The notes below the pieces were generated by a model. That model worked only from the letters and a program-made list of their open reading frames with translations. It was not told where the DNA came from and did no database searches. Positions 48,901 through 61,920 of a stretch of 64,000 bases of DNA are shown one piece after another. The position numbers were made by a program, and so were the translations under genes. How positions within the stretch are numbered: position 1 is the first letter of the stretch; each line of letters opens with the position of its first letter. The stretch comes from Taxillus chinensis (taxonomy: Eukaryota; Streptophyta; Magnoliopsida; Santalales; Loranthaceae). The stretch spans positions 26,389,783-26,453,782 of the forward strand of contig CM042090.1 in assembly GCA_023512835.1 (NCBI GenBank), written 5' to 3'.

Positions 48901-51260
48901 TCCAACTAAAGCCAAATATAAGCTCGACCCTGCTTATTATTACACCAAGTGCAGTGGTTCCCCAAAAACCAGTGTTAATGAGTTGGGAGATAGAAACAAA
49001 ATTGTTGGAGTCATGAATAACATTGGATTGCTTGTAAGAACCCCCTTCTTTTCATTCAATTTGGATATAATAGAATTAAAGTCTCCCCTAAGGAGCCAAG
49101 ACTGAAATTTTGCATTAAAAGAGGCTAAAGTGGACCAAAGATCCCTTTTTAGGCATCAACAATGCTAGCATAAACAAAGGTATGAAAGCAAGGATGAGTA
49201 TGGCCAAAAATTTCAGTATGAACATAACGTTTATCATAGTCAAGAACACTTAACTGAACGTTTTCTTTTCAAAAAAACCATATGTGGGAATTAGAAGGGT
49301 TGCCATGTTAGAAATTGGGAAACCCAATACTCACCGCAAATCTATAGAGATGAGCCGCACGCATTTTAGGTTTCGGGAGAGCAAGAATTTGAATCTTCTT
49401 TTCACAGACTTCGTGTTTGATGAAACTCACCTTGTCTTTGTTCCCAATGCCACGAATATTCCAAATGAGAGAGATAAACATGGCTGGAGAAACACTAAAC
49501 ACGTGACTTGCGAATATTTGACCGGCGCAGTATTTTATCGTGCACTACCGCTAGGTTGGATTTTTTTGCTAGAAGAGAAGGGCACCTAGTGAAGGAACCC
49601 TCCACTGGACCAAAAGGAACATATTCGATATCACTGATAGAAGCAGAGTCTTCCAAAGCAGAAGATCTCGATGTGGTTAATTCATATTTATTAACAATAT
49701 GAGAGGGGGCATGGTGGAGGTGGACTAAACTGCTCCCAACTTTTGTAATCTCTTGAGAGTGCATTTGGAGGTGGCTGGGGAGGAAGGCTAACCCGGAGGA
49801 TCAGCAAGGTATTTCGACCAGATAACGGCAAATTTGGCGGAAGTCATTGATGGCACGGGGATCTCATCCGCACTATCTAATTGGTTCTCATAGAAGTGTG
49901 AAGGCAGCGGCTGGGTAGAGTTATTCGAAGTTGCAAGCGAGCCAGCGGGAAGAGTGGGAGGGTGAGAGTTATCTAAGACTTGCAACTCAGAGCAAAGGTT
50001 AGTAGGCAACACCCCAGGAGATACCTCCTGGGAGGGGAAATCAGAAGAAACAGAGTGCAAAACTTTGGGTAAAAGAGGTCTGTCCTCTTCCGTGAGTCTT
50101 TCTTCAGGGTGATGTCATAAAGAACAACAAAGCGATTATGAGCACTAATAGGCATAGAAGTAGGGCTGGAGTGCTAGGGAATTGAATGAGCTGAGGACCG
50201 TCGGTGGAGAGCATCTAGAGAGACTTTGAGGGCCTCCATTTCATGAATATGAGAGGTAGCATGCATCACCTTGGTAAGTTCAATTTTTAAGTTAAAGGGT
50301 CTTAGGATCTGATGAAGACTCCCCTACTCTAACCTTACCTGTTAGGGGGGCAATGGACTGCCCACAGGCCGGTTCATGGGGAGGGATTAGGGATATGGGA
50401 GGGACTGGATCAGCTAGGAGGGGGTGGTGACTGGAGTATCAAAGGAGGGGAGCTGTTGGGAGGATGGGATTTTCGCATCCCAATCTTTGACTTATTTCCC
50501 TTTGTTGCCACAAAAGCGGGGCTTGTGTAGACTGCCAGCGGGGGGGGGCCTAAAATGGGATTTGTAGGACGCTTTGTGCGGCACTCCGAAATGAGGTGTC
50601 CCTTGAGCTGACAGTAAAGGCAAAATTTAATATTGGTATCATATTCAATAGGATGCCAGAACCCTTCCTCAGAGCTGACGCCCAAGAAAATACATGTGGG
50701 AGGGCTCTTAGCCAAGTCTAACTCAACACAAATGCGCGGTTACATAGAAAATTTTTGGCACACCATATAGTGGTCATGACGAATAAAAGTTCCTAGCGCA
50801 TTCCCAATAGCCTTGAGAACCGTCGGGCTTTGATAATGGAAAGCAAGAGAGGAAACCAAATCCACAAGGGACTAAAACGAGAATCATCCCGTTTTCCCAT
50901 AGTCTGAGGACCACCACATAAGAAAGAACCGTTTGTTATCCATCACTGTGTTTTTATAGGACAAGGCAAGCTGAAAATTTTCCTCCAAAAGAAGGTGAAT
51001 ACTAAAGCTCATATGGTCCAATAAGCCCACCATAGCCGGGGTGGAGAGATCTCATTGGGTATTGGCAAATTTGTCATAAATATCAGATGGAGGATGATCC
51101 CCACCAAATTTAGCAATGAGAGTGTATTTCAAATCCTTCACCGCACTTGAGAATTCTTGGGGTGTGAGAAAGAACTTTGGCTCCCCTTGATGGGTGTCCT
51201 TGAGTTTCAGGTCAAGGGAAACTTCAAAGATCATTAGCAGACTATTAGAGGGGCAAAAAG
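45990..51260 (-). mobile_element. L1 LINE retrotransposon, long but decayed copy
   Basis: Runs 5'-3' on the minus strand. ORF1 (about 51260-50150) has a DUF4283-like segment (FSSAVKDLKYTLIAKFGGD ... CVELDLAKSPP) and a CCHC knuckle FCLYCQLKGHLISEC. ORF2 follows: the endonuclease starts LIWNIRGIGNKDKVSFIKH (49490), with ASWNN-like CTWCNNKQGRA near 48900. RT spans about 48550-47250: RPIGLCNFSYNILSKLL, HVGFVAGRSIHENIALA, VDIAKAYNTIE, GLHQGDPLSPSLFI and the catalytic motif FFADDMLVF (Tyr to Phe in YADD). The zf-RVT tail is at 46950-46270 (LPYDEGGLGVKQL, VFSVKSVYKAL). Many stops and frameshifts break both ORFs. I could not find a poly(A) tail or target duplication. Confidence 0.9.
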
Positions 51261-53213
51261 GACTGGAGATTGGATGAACATAATGCATAAATGAAAAATA
51301 ATCAAATGTTAAAAACATACTAGCATTCACATTAATTTTTTATTTTTTATTTGAATTTTATTTAAAAATAATACTTATTAAAATTTAATTTTAAATTTAT
51401 TCACGTGTAAAAAAAAATTACATCTCATCCCCTATATTTTTTCTATTCTATTAAAATAATATTCTTATATTTTTTTTCTCTTTTTAAGAAATAAATAGTA
51501 AACCATTAAATATAGAAAATTACTATTTATTTGCTATCTTTAAATTTTATTTTAAAAAATTAATAAAAAATAATAATTTTTATCAAAATTTTAAAATGTT
51601 TCGATAAAATGTAGAATATATATATATATATATAATGGACTTTTATTTTGACTTTGAAACTTGGGGGAAAGATTCTCATCAAATAAATATTAAAAAGTAA
51701 TATTATTTTGTATTTTTATTAAGATTTAAATAATTAATCAATTTTTCATTAGTAAATAATAATATTAATACGGATGGGGATCATACAAGTGCCCTTACTC
51801 CTCAGCAACTTAAAATGAAAGTTTGATTATTATTATTTTTTTGTTTTAAAAATATGATAATTATTTTTGGATAAAAAAATAAAAAATAAAAAATAATAAA
51901 GATTAGCTTTATTTTAAAGGTTTTTAAAAATAAATTTATTATTTATTGTTTTTGATTTTTAATTTTTAATTTTTAATACCTAAAAATAATTTATATATTT
52001 AAAAAAATATATAATAAGATATCCAATTCGTCTATGGGATGTGAGTGCGTGACAATCAACCTTCTGTTTGCTCCAAAACAAATGATTTTTGGTTAAAACG
52101 AGATTGTCCGAGAACAATATGGCTCCTCGAGCAGGAGAGCCAGTTTTTTTAATAATATTATTATTTTGAACAAAACGTTGCTTCAAATATGAAATATTAT
52201 TGTTCTAAATAAATTATTATTATTATAGTTGTTGTTGTTTTTTATAAAATTGTCTCTGATCTATGACCCGGCCAAATCTATTTTGTTGACTCGCCAATCA
52301 TAGACTCCACTCCCGAGGCTATCCTAAAGAAAGTTGATTATCAATTTAAATAAAATAAAATTATTTTACATAATTAAATAAGCAAGCAAATTTATTTTAT
52401 TTTCATCATGCAATATAGAATATTATCAGGATAATTTTTTTTTATGGTAATCATCCCGATATTTTTTAAAAAAGTTTGATCTTCAATTATTTATATTATA
52501 AGTTATTTATCTATCTCCAAACAAAATTATTTCTTCAAAGACTCACACTTACTCACAAACGGTTTAACTTTTCTTTAAAAAAAATTATAAATTTAAACTT
52601 GGTGCTTGAGTTTTTGAAAAGAAAAAAAAGCTGGTAGGGATGTTGTGGGCCTACTCTACTCTAGCGTACACATACAAATCAACATGCTTTTATACAGTTT
52701 GAAAATATGGTCTCATCACATAGAAGCTATTATCAGGGGATAACTAGACCCGGGTCGAGTTTGGTAGGAACTGGCTTGATCATATTTGAATACAAATGTT
52801 AGTATATTATTCAAATATAGAAATAAATACATATTTAATTTAAAAATTAGTAGATTTATTATAAAATAGCTCAAATAATTGTATTTTAATTATAGACTCA
52901 TATTATAAAACGTGGAATGTGGTTCGGATGCTGGACTGTGTGATCCAAACATTGCGGTTCAAAGAAAAGTATGAGGGGCGGTGGTTGCTTTCTTGCTTTT
53001 TTGTGCTATTATTTTTCACTTTTCTTTTGTTGACTTTCTTGGTTGGTATGCGGTGGTGGAGTGAGTTAAGGAGCGTGGAAAGTTTCCACATAGTCACGTC
53101 CTCACATAATGCATATTACATTGAGGTTACCTTTTTCAAAGGGTTTGAATGTTGTCCATGACAAAAGAAAATTGTAAGCAAATAATGATACTAGCTTCCT
53201 TGTGAGTTGTGAT
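51261..53213. other. AT-rich intergenic DNA, no gene seen
   Basis: Very A/T-rich with (TA)n near 51620. 52903-53161 has open frames on both strands with no recognisable product. Confidence 0.55.
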
Positions 53214-53956
53214 TACGGGTGAACAATAGATATGTACACCTGTTATCCGTTTCACTCTGGGGCAAATTATTTTGTCCGGACAAGAGTGAATATGTTTTTA
53301 AATTTGATACTCTTCTTCAGATGGGAATGAAGAGCATAATAGGTAATAGGATATTTCATCTCACCTCGCCTAATATTCATAATTTTATTTATAATTTTAT
53401 AATATTTTAAATATTATTTATGATTTTTAATATTTTGAATTATATTTATTATTATAAAATTAAATTATTTTTAATAATTTTTTGGTGAAAAATAATGTAG
53501 AAATTTATTCATATGAACTGATTTAATAAAAAACGATAGCAAAATAAAGGCAAATGAAACCTCATTTATAGGCATATTAAAGAATGAGATATTCTGTCTC
53601 ACCTACATAAAGAACAATATATAATTTAAAATTTTGATCTATCGCCTAAGTAAGGGCGGGAGGCAGTAATAGGTTGATTACGCCCCATGATCCAAATCAC
53701 CCCTATCAACTACTTCATGAATTTTTTTAAAAGGCAAGTTTGTCTAAAAAAAAATTAATAGAGGCCACGGTAGCGGGGAGCGGGCAGATGAAGCCTTTTC
53801 CCGCTATAAAACGGGGTATCTCATCATAGGATGAAATATCTCATCCCGCCTACACATAGGGCAGAATACAATTTCAAAATCTTACTACCCACCTAAGTAG
53901 GAGCGAGGTACGGTAATAGATAGACCCCGTCCCGGCTATGTCAGGTAACACCCTTA
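53214..53956. mobile_element. hAT-like nonautonomous element, copy B
   Basis: 743 bp. Left terminus TACGGGTGAACAATAGA; complement of the right terminus TAAGGGTGTTACCTGAC. It is flanked by a perfect 8-bp duplication GTTGTGAT (53206-53213, 53957-53964). An 8-bp duplication plus TAxGGGTG ends fits the hAT superfamily. Internal GGGGCGGG/ACCCCGTCCCG words repeat. No transposase. It is homologous to 18394-19381. Confidence 0.85.
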
Positions 53957-54540
53957 GTTGTGATAACACAATGAGATGATTTGGACAATGTTGGTCCTAG
54001 TGCTTAAAGCACACCTATATTTTAGCTAAAATGTCTTTCGAAATTATTATACAATAAATGGTTTGATTATGACTTCATCAAAGTCAACATTAAGGATTGA
54101 ATCAAATTGATAAATATAGAAAACTGTAAAGGACAATTGCATTTTTGTCTTTTGAAAAATATAAATGTATACTTAATAAAAATAGCCTTCTCAAGTAGCC
54201 TTGCTCTTTTTCCTAAGTGCTTTGATTAAGTGTTGTGTTAATTTAGGCAATTTCCACATATCTTATACAATATTTTTTATTTTTATTATTTTTTTTACAT
54301 AAATATTTCAAATATAAAATGAACATTACTTGCAATTTTGATTTATTTTAGGCTTAGCCTAAATGACTAGCAAATCAAATTTGTGCAAACATGTACCTGC
54401 CTGCAAGCTAGTTTTTTTTGTTTTTTAAAACAAACTAAATCATGTTCAAGTAAAAAAAAACATAAATAAAAGATCAAATTATATGTTTTTGAATTATACA
54501 ATTTGATCATACACTCATAAAAACTATTCAATATCTTTCC
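53957..54540. other. AT-rich intergenic DNA
   Basis: No coding or structural signal recognised. Confidence 0.55.
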
Positions 54541-54717
54541 ATGGCGGCCCGTAACGCTATGCCACGGGCACTGCCACGCGAAACCCAGCCTCGCCGCGAT
54601 CCTTCCATACGCCCCTCCGTTTGTGCCGCTTTCGACGACCCGACACGACTTGTTACAGACTGGCCTACCTCTGCATTCCCACTACTCACTTCCCATGAAA
54701 TCCCAGAAAAACATTAA
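54541..54717 (+). other. Short GC-rich ORF of unknown nature
   Basis: 58 uninterrupted codons from ATG (MAARNAMPRALPRETQPRRD ... TSHEIPEKH). The patch is abruptly GC-rich between A/T-rich flanks. I do not recognise it. It could be a small protein gene, an old exon, or chance in a GC-rich insert. Confidence 0.25.
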
Positions 54718-54899
54718 AACCGAACCGCTATCGTTTACTAGACCATTATTTCGGCACAAAAATGTGCTAATCTAATTTTAATCAAGATTTAATTAACTTG
54801 ATTGATTTGATTCTGATTTGGACGATTGCCTCCAAGTGGAAGAAAAGTGGGGCATCACGCGTAGGAGTCCAACTCACGTCTCTCTCGTGCACTTGCGCT

Positions 54900-54932
<33 letters not shown>

Positions 54933-56792
54933 TAATATGTAGCTGTAATTTGTCGATCCTAGTTTTGATTCATCGTTTTCTGTCAATACCGAACTGGCCC
55001 AACCTCTCCACCCACCAAATTGGATTGATCATTGATTCCTAGGCCTTAGGTTCGTGCACCTGCTGCTATCAATATTTATTGCCTTTATTTGTATACCCGG
55101 AGCTTGGCTGTTGGTTCTTTATAGTCTCACACGTTTGGATTGGATCGGCCACGTAAAATAATGATCCAATACGTAATGGAAAGATGTGAAAGGATGATTC
55201 TTTTAATTTTTCTTAAATTTCACACAATTATTTAATTTTTAAAATATATTATTATTTTAATAAATCTTTATCACAAGATAACATAATCAAATTAATAAAA
55301 AAAATAAATTCATAAATCAATTATATGACCTATCACATTAATCATAACTTTACAATAACACGAGTCAATTCATTTTTATATTCTAACACATTAACTATAA
55401 GATAAGATCTACCTACAAATAAAATTTCCCTCTACAAAATCATTTAAACAAGGAATTGAGAAACTCGGGTTATGAAAACTAGCGTCCAAAAACTAGTGGT
55501 ATTTGTAAAAATAAATAAATAAAAATTAAACAGTGGTATGTGGTATAAGATTTATAAAACATTGGTATGTGTGTGTGTATATAAATATGTGTACACCAGA
55601 GACCGTAAACAACGCAGCCGCTAACCATTTAACCGACCGACATTCTATTACGTGTTAAAGCCGAAGCAAACGTCGTACTGGGTAGCTGTTGGATAATACA
55701 TTTCTTTCCCCACGCCACGCAGTTTCGATTTTTCAAGCCTCTGGTTGTTCGTGCTTTCTAATTCAGGTACAGGTGTTCATGTTGTGTGTTTAATTGTCGC
55801 CCCCCGCCATTTGGTAATTGTGGGATATGTGCGTTTTCAACTGGAGAGAGTTCAGTATCTGTCTTCATATATTAATGCCATGCCTTCGAGCAGTGTTTGG
55901 GTGTTCCTTCACTCCTTCTGTTTCTATATTATGAAATATTATACTAAGCATATTGCTTTCTTAACATGGTATGTGGGATTTTCATTACTTCCATTAGTTT
56001 TTTGCTTTTTAAAAATTTATTTGGAACCAGAATTATAAGCGTTGGGATATCTCACTTACCCACCACTGAGATTGTCTTTGTTGTTGCTGCCAAGAGTTTT
56101 TTTTTTTTGTGGGTAAATTTGTTCTGTTTTGAATATAGGACAGATTGTTCGTTCTTCCCAATTCAGGTTCAAATATTCATACCGCGTACTGGCGTTGATA
56201 TTTTCATTTTATTGATGGAAGAAATTCATTCCCACAATATGGTAATTTTAGGATTTGAACATTTTAACTGGAGATTTAAAGAACCCGTCTTCTTCTATTT
56301 CAGTTATGTTTAAAGGAAAAATAGTGTGTTTACGCACATAACCCTTCAGTTCTTTGCCATTTCTATTATTTAAACCAGGTTGGGTTATTTTGAGTCATCT
56401 TAATTTTATAATTTTTTCCAAATTTCAATTTATAGAAATTTTGATGAACATATATCAATTGCCCACGACTGAAGTTCAATGTTTTTGTTTAATAGTTTCT
56501 TAATTTGTGTTTCATTTTGATCATTTTACCCACCAGATGTACTGCCAAGTGCCAAGGTTAGGTATTCAAATTTTCAAATTAAAATTGATAAAATCTGTTG
56601 TTGCTTAGAATGGGTTCTAAAAATGAAACCAAGGAGATGAGTAGACCATGAAGATTATATTTTATTCTCAGATTAATACGAAATTTTCTATCTGTAATAA
56701 TGGCGTTACCTGAAATTCCACATGCTATTATCTTCCTCCCCCCTCCCTCCCCAAATGGCTTCATTATTTTTTTCTTTTGCAATTTGGGTAGA
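54718..56792 (+). promoter_or_regulatory. Pectin acetylesterase upstream region, with probable 5' leader
   Basis: 54902-54934 is (GT)n(AT)n. Two diverged copies of about 400 bp lie at about 55750-56110 and 56150-56560: both contain TTCGTxCTTxCxAATTCAGGT, then AACTGGAGA, then a CCCAC.ACTGA word. Candidate splice acceptors (AATTCAG, TATTTCAG) suggest a spliced 5' UTR. No other gene seen. Confidence 0.45.
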
Positions 56793-59700
56793 ATGCTCTG
56801 TGTGAGATTTGGAAGGTGGTTAAATTTGCTGGTCATTGTGCTCCTCTCTCTAAGAGCAGAAGGTTTCAATGTCAGCATTACTTATGTGGACACGGCAATA
56901 GCTAAAGGAGCTGGTGAGATTGCTCATATATATATGAATCAGCTTATTTTAAAAATTGTTTTTTGAGCTGATTTTGCATGTAGCTCTCTAAGTTCTTTCA
57001 TTCTTTGTGCACTGTGCAGTCTGTTTGGATGGAAGCGCTCCTGCTTACCACATGGACAAGGGATATGGCACTGGAATTAACAATTGGTTGGTTCACTTTG
57101 AGGTTTGTTTTGGTTCGAGAAATCTTCGATGAATGCATTTGCTCTTACTGAATTTTGTAGATATTTTTGTGATGGATGAAAAATGAAGATATGCAAACCA
57201 TTTGCATAAATTATAATTCCTTTAATATTTATGGCCCATGGAGGATAGCTGCCTGTTTCTTTAATGGAGGGAGTAAAATTGCCCCTTAGATTCTAATGTT
57301 CAATTTGATGTTTCAGAATCTGTATTTGACTTTGCAAAATCAGAATGTCATTACCATGATTTGGGACCATTAAAGATTTTTGTTTCCTGAATCCTGATCA
57401 TTATTTCCCTTTTGCTTTCAGGGGGGAGGATGGTGCAACAATGCCTCAACTTGCCTTCAGCGGAAAAACACTCGCTTGGGTTCATCAAAGCAAATGGCAA
57501 AGTCAATTGCCTTCTCAGGCATACTAAGTAACCAAGATAAATATAATCCAGGTTATCTTAATGCTAATTGCTTCATTGTTTTACCAGACTCTCAATCTCC
57601 AAACCATTGCTTTATAAGAGACTATTTCTTCTTGTTTCATGTCAAGACTTCTTCAATTGGAACAGAATCAAGGTTAGGTACTGTGATGGGGCATCTTTTA
57701 CTGGTGATGTGGAATCTGTCGATCCAGTAAGCCGTTCTGACTAATTATATGGTAGACCTACACTATGTTTGTGTGTGTGATTTGTTGATGTCTTTGCTTG
57801 ATCAGGATACCAATCTCCACTACAGAGGGGCCAGGGTTTTCATTGCTGTGATTGAAGATCTATTAGCCAAGGGAATGAGTAATGCCAAAAATGTATGGTC
57901 AAGTATTCATTTTTCAAAGTTTCCTCTGTTCGTTATTGATGTTATGACTAATTTATTGAACTTGGAATGATAGGCTATGATTTCTGGCTGTTCAGCTGGT
58001 GGATTAACTTCCATTCTGCACTGTGATAGCTTCAAATCTCTTCTACCTGCGGCTGCAAAAGTAAAATGCCTGGCAGATGCTGGTTATTTTATCAATGTGT
58101 AAGCTCTTTGTAGTTTTGGCTCTAATGCAAAACTGTGTGATGTTTTTGCCGTTACCATATATATGAATATGTAAGACCCAATTGTTTACTTTGGCAGGAA
58201 GGATATCTCTGGATCCCCACACATTGAAGAATTTTTTGGCCAAGTGGTTGCCACACATGTACTCTCTTTTTCCCTAGACCTCCCACCAAAACAAAAAATA
58301 AAAAAAGAAATCAATCAAAACGCAAGAAAATACACACACAGAATAATGTCAAATTATTCATAGCCTTTTGTCATAGTGCTATCATGTAAGGAAAGGAAAA
58401 CGATTAGGAGCCCACTGTAAAATTGCTTTCCTCTTACTGTTGTCTCATGAATTTAAATTTTTTGATCCCATCTGGAATGACCGGAATGGAACTCTTCTTG
58501 AAATGGTAGACTGATGTATGCATGACTAGTTATATAGCCTACTTGAATTGGCTTCATCCCTAAATTTTCAATAAACATCTACCGAGGTTATATAATAGTC
58601 TGTTAGTGTTTAGCGTTTGTTATTATGTTTTTTCCATTCAATATAGAAGCAGCAATTAAGTTCAGTTTTTGGTCCTTTTGATATCTTCTGCAGGGATCAG
58701 TGAAACATCTGCCTTCTTACTGCACTAAAGTGACGAGTCCTCCTGGCTTGGTCAGTGTGTGGCTATTCTTATATGATCTTGCTCATTTGTTACCTCTTAC
58801 CTATAGATGTTGTGTGATAAATGTTGCAGTGTTTTTTCCCAAAAAATATAGCTGGCTCCATCGCAACACCACTGTTTATACTAAATGCAGCATATGATTC
58901 ATGGCAGGTAAGCTATATCAGATTATTCTTAGCCTGTTTGAATCTTGTTATTGAGCATTTTACATATAATTTACCTGTATGATTCTACAGATAAAGAACG
59001 CACTGGCACCTGGTGTTTCCGATCGCCATGGTCTCTGGCATAACTGCAAAGCTGACATTACGAAATGTTCTTCTCCTCAGCTAGAAATGATACAAGGTGA
59101 CTACCAACAAAACCCACTTTTCTGTATGTGGGTTTAGCTCTTGCAACCCCTGCGGTTGCCCTCAAAGTCAACCTGAGATTTTGCTTATACCAAAAACGCA
59201 TTTCTTAAAACGTAGATATGCATTTAGTAGGATGGGAAAAAAGTTTATTTATTTTTATCATTTTTTTGGGCACTTCTTTATTTTTGTTAGCAGCTCCAAG
59301 TTTGCATTTTAAAATAGAACAAACAAAAAACAAAATTTCTTGTGATGCACTTTATGGTTAAATTGGGTTTAAAATTTTCAACTACATTCATATCAAGTTG
59401 ATGTAACCTTTTTAAAAGATGTTTTGTTCCATTGAATACCCATGAGTACCCATGCAATTTTTATGAGTCACACTCCAGGTTCCATTGAATACCCATGTTG
59501 ACCCATGCAATTTGCTTCACAAGCTTACTCTAAAACACGGCCTCTTAATTTTCAGGTTTTAGGACACAATTTATGTTTGCATTGAATGGGGTGGGAACAT
59601 CTTTCCCCAGAGGCAAGTTTATAGATGGCTGCTATGCCCATTGCCAGTCGGAAACGCAGGAGACATGGCTCTCCAAGGGCTCTCCAGTCGTAAACAATAT

Positions 59701-59915
59701 TGTAAGATTGATTTTGTTTTGTTTTGTTTTTGTTATTACAATTATATATAGCAGTATGGAGATTATATAATTCGCATAAAACTTTGTTTATTTATTTTTC
59801 AATGCAGTCCATTGCAAAGGCAGTGGGAGACTGGTTCACTGATCGGAGCTACGTTGAGCATATAGATTGTCGCTACCCTTGTAACCACAGCTGCCACAAC
59901 CGCATATTCGAATGA
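56793..59915 (+). CDS. Pectin acetylesterase (CE13 family)
   Basis: Twelve exons in phase: 56793-56913, 57020-57102, 57422-57551, 57647-57726, 57806-57892, 57974-58098, 58198-58258, 58694-58750, 58830-58907, 58991-59096, 59556-59701 and 59808-59915, giving 393 aa, the usual family length. Residues 1-22 form a signal peptide ([13 protein letters not shown]), so the enzyme is secreted to the cell wall, where it removes O-acetyl groups from pectin. Family motifs are [25 protein letters not shown] (67-75), [11 protein letters not shown], nucleophile Ser174 in SGCSAGG, Asp271 in LNAAYDSWQ and His338 in [11 protein letters not shown], completing the Ser-Asp-His triad. Sequons are at Asn26, Asn75 and Asn384. 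All introns are GT-AG. ATG 56793 is chosen because it opens the signal peptide. AATAAA at 60015 is a candidate poly(A) signal. The gene looks intact. Confidence 0.93.
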
Positions 59916-61239
59916 GTATGTGGTCAGTTGAGTCAAGCTACATAGTTGCAGTCACGGTTGAGTGAAATGGGTAAACATAATGAAAGCAAAATCATTGATT
60001 AATTAAAACATTTAAATAAAATGAAGACCCCTTTGCACTAAAATTGGGCTTGGGGTCTCTTGGTTATTTGATCATGTAATCCATGATTAATATATATTTA
60101 TATGTATATTTGGCCAAGCCATTTGTAATCTTTGATTAATCTTATAAATTAATATATTTATTTAAAATTCCTCTGATGCCTTACGGGAAATGGGGAGTAG
60201 ACGAATCTTGGTGTTGTATACTGTTATTTTACTTTTTAAATTTAATAATGTACTTTAAATTCTGGTGTTAATTAATTAAGTTATTTAAAAAAAACAATAT
60301 AGAAATATTAATAAATAAATAAAATATTTAAATAATATTATTTGAACATAAATATTTTGAAATTATTAAAATATAAATATGGTGTTCGAATAGTATTATT
60401 AAAATATAAATATAATATTTATTTGTATTCTAGGATTATTATTAAAAAATGATTTAAAATAATTTTTTTTGATATTTTTAAAATGATAGGAAATACATTG
60501 ACTGTGTATGTGGGTGTGGGTGTGAGTATTTTCTTTTTAAATTTAAAATTTGAATTTTAATTAAACTTGAATTTTTGTGTGATTGAGATTGCAATACAGA
60601 GGTTAGTTGCATATTATACTATAAAATAATGTTGCGTACAAGTTTATTTTCTTGTGATGATATTCCATTGGTTTTAACTAACAAATTATTAGGCTAATAT
60701 AATGTAAGCAATTTGTGCAAGAGGCTTATATATAAATTTTTCTTCTAAAATTGATCTTAGTAATAATATTTTTTTAAAGAGAACAATGCTATGTACGAAC
60801 TTGTTTTAACACATGCTTTTTGTGTGATTTTGAGAAAATTAATGGTGGGTTGTTCAATTATTGGTGACGTCGGACTAAATCATTAAACTTGTCACATCAT
60901 ATTGTTCATGTATATTTTTCCTTTTAAGAACGATTTAAGTGCGAATAAATATTTAAGTGCTGACAAATTTAAAAACGATGTTGACTTAAACATTTTCAGA
61001 CAATCTAATGAATTAATCGTTTATACCTCCCTCGTATACGTATCTCCCAGCATATATACACTGCCCTCGTTGTGGCCATTTCTAATAAGAAAATGATTTC
61101 CGGAAAATTGTTTTTCATTAAAGACAAAATTTGAAATTATATTCGGAAACCTTGAAGAAAAATTAGGCTAATCCAGCGATAATATATATATATATATAAA
61201 ATAATTAAGTATTGATATGAATGGAAAAATGATACGGAA
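59916..61239. other. PAE 3' UTR and AT-rich intergenic DNA
   Basis: The first 250 bases are probable 3' UTR. After that the sequence is A/T-rich with (TA)n at 61180. No gene seen. Confidence 0.55.
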
Positions 61240-61920
61240 GAAGCGTGACTATTAATATTGTAAGTATCATGGTGCGATATCGTATACCTCCTCTATGGTA
61301 CGATATTGTTGGGATACTATCGGGATATACTATATTAATATGGTACGATACTATATTTTATCGGGATACCATATTATAATATACCATGTAACAATTTCAT
61401 GGTTACCATGATACGATAGTACTCCATGGTAATATAGTATATTACTCCATGAAATAATATATGAAATTATTTCATATATCGTACTCCATGATACTGGTAC
61501 GATAATATATAGTATATGAAATGACCTATATATTGGTACTCCATGATAATATATAGTATCCGTATGAATATATGTCATATATTACTGGTGTACGCTATCA
61601 TAATTTCATTGATTATACGATATTATATGACATACCAATATAAAGTACCAGCGGGAATACCGTGACAAAAATATAAGTACACCAGTAGTATATGACATTC
61701 CATGATTAATATTGGAGATTTGTACTGGTACCATGTTATAATAATTTTACCTGTTACGGGTCCCGATAAGTACTCTTATCGGGTTATGTCGTAATCATAA
61801 CGTAACGTCTTGTTGTAATAGCATCATTACCATGTTACCAGAGTGGTAACCATATATGATATTAATCAGGTGATATATATATATATGCCTGATATTAATC
61901 GTTTGTACCGGTAATGGGAA
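61240..61920. repeat. GATAC/GTATC-rich, hairpin-dense block
   Basis: Dense short words GATAC, GTATC, TCCATGATA and TACCATG on both strands. There is a perfect 11-bp inverted repeat with a 1-base loop at 61457-61479 (ATATATGAAAT/ATTTCATATAT), a 9-bp stem with a 4-base loop at 61762-61783 (CCCGATAAG/CTTATCGGG) and a 7-bp stem with a 3-base loop at 61834-61850 (GTTACCA/TGGTAAC). No coding signal beyond repetitive frames. Origin unknown. Confidence 0.7.

Noticed and set aside
61351..61578. 75-codon minus-strand frame repeating YYHGV-like words
   Set aside because: Reflects the GATAC/CCATGATA repeats, not coding selection.
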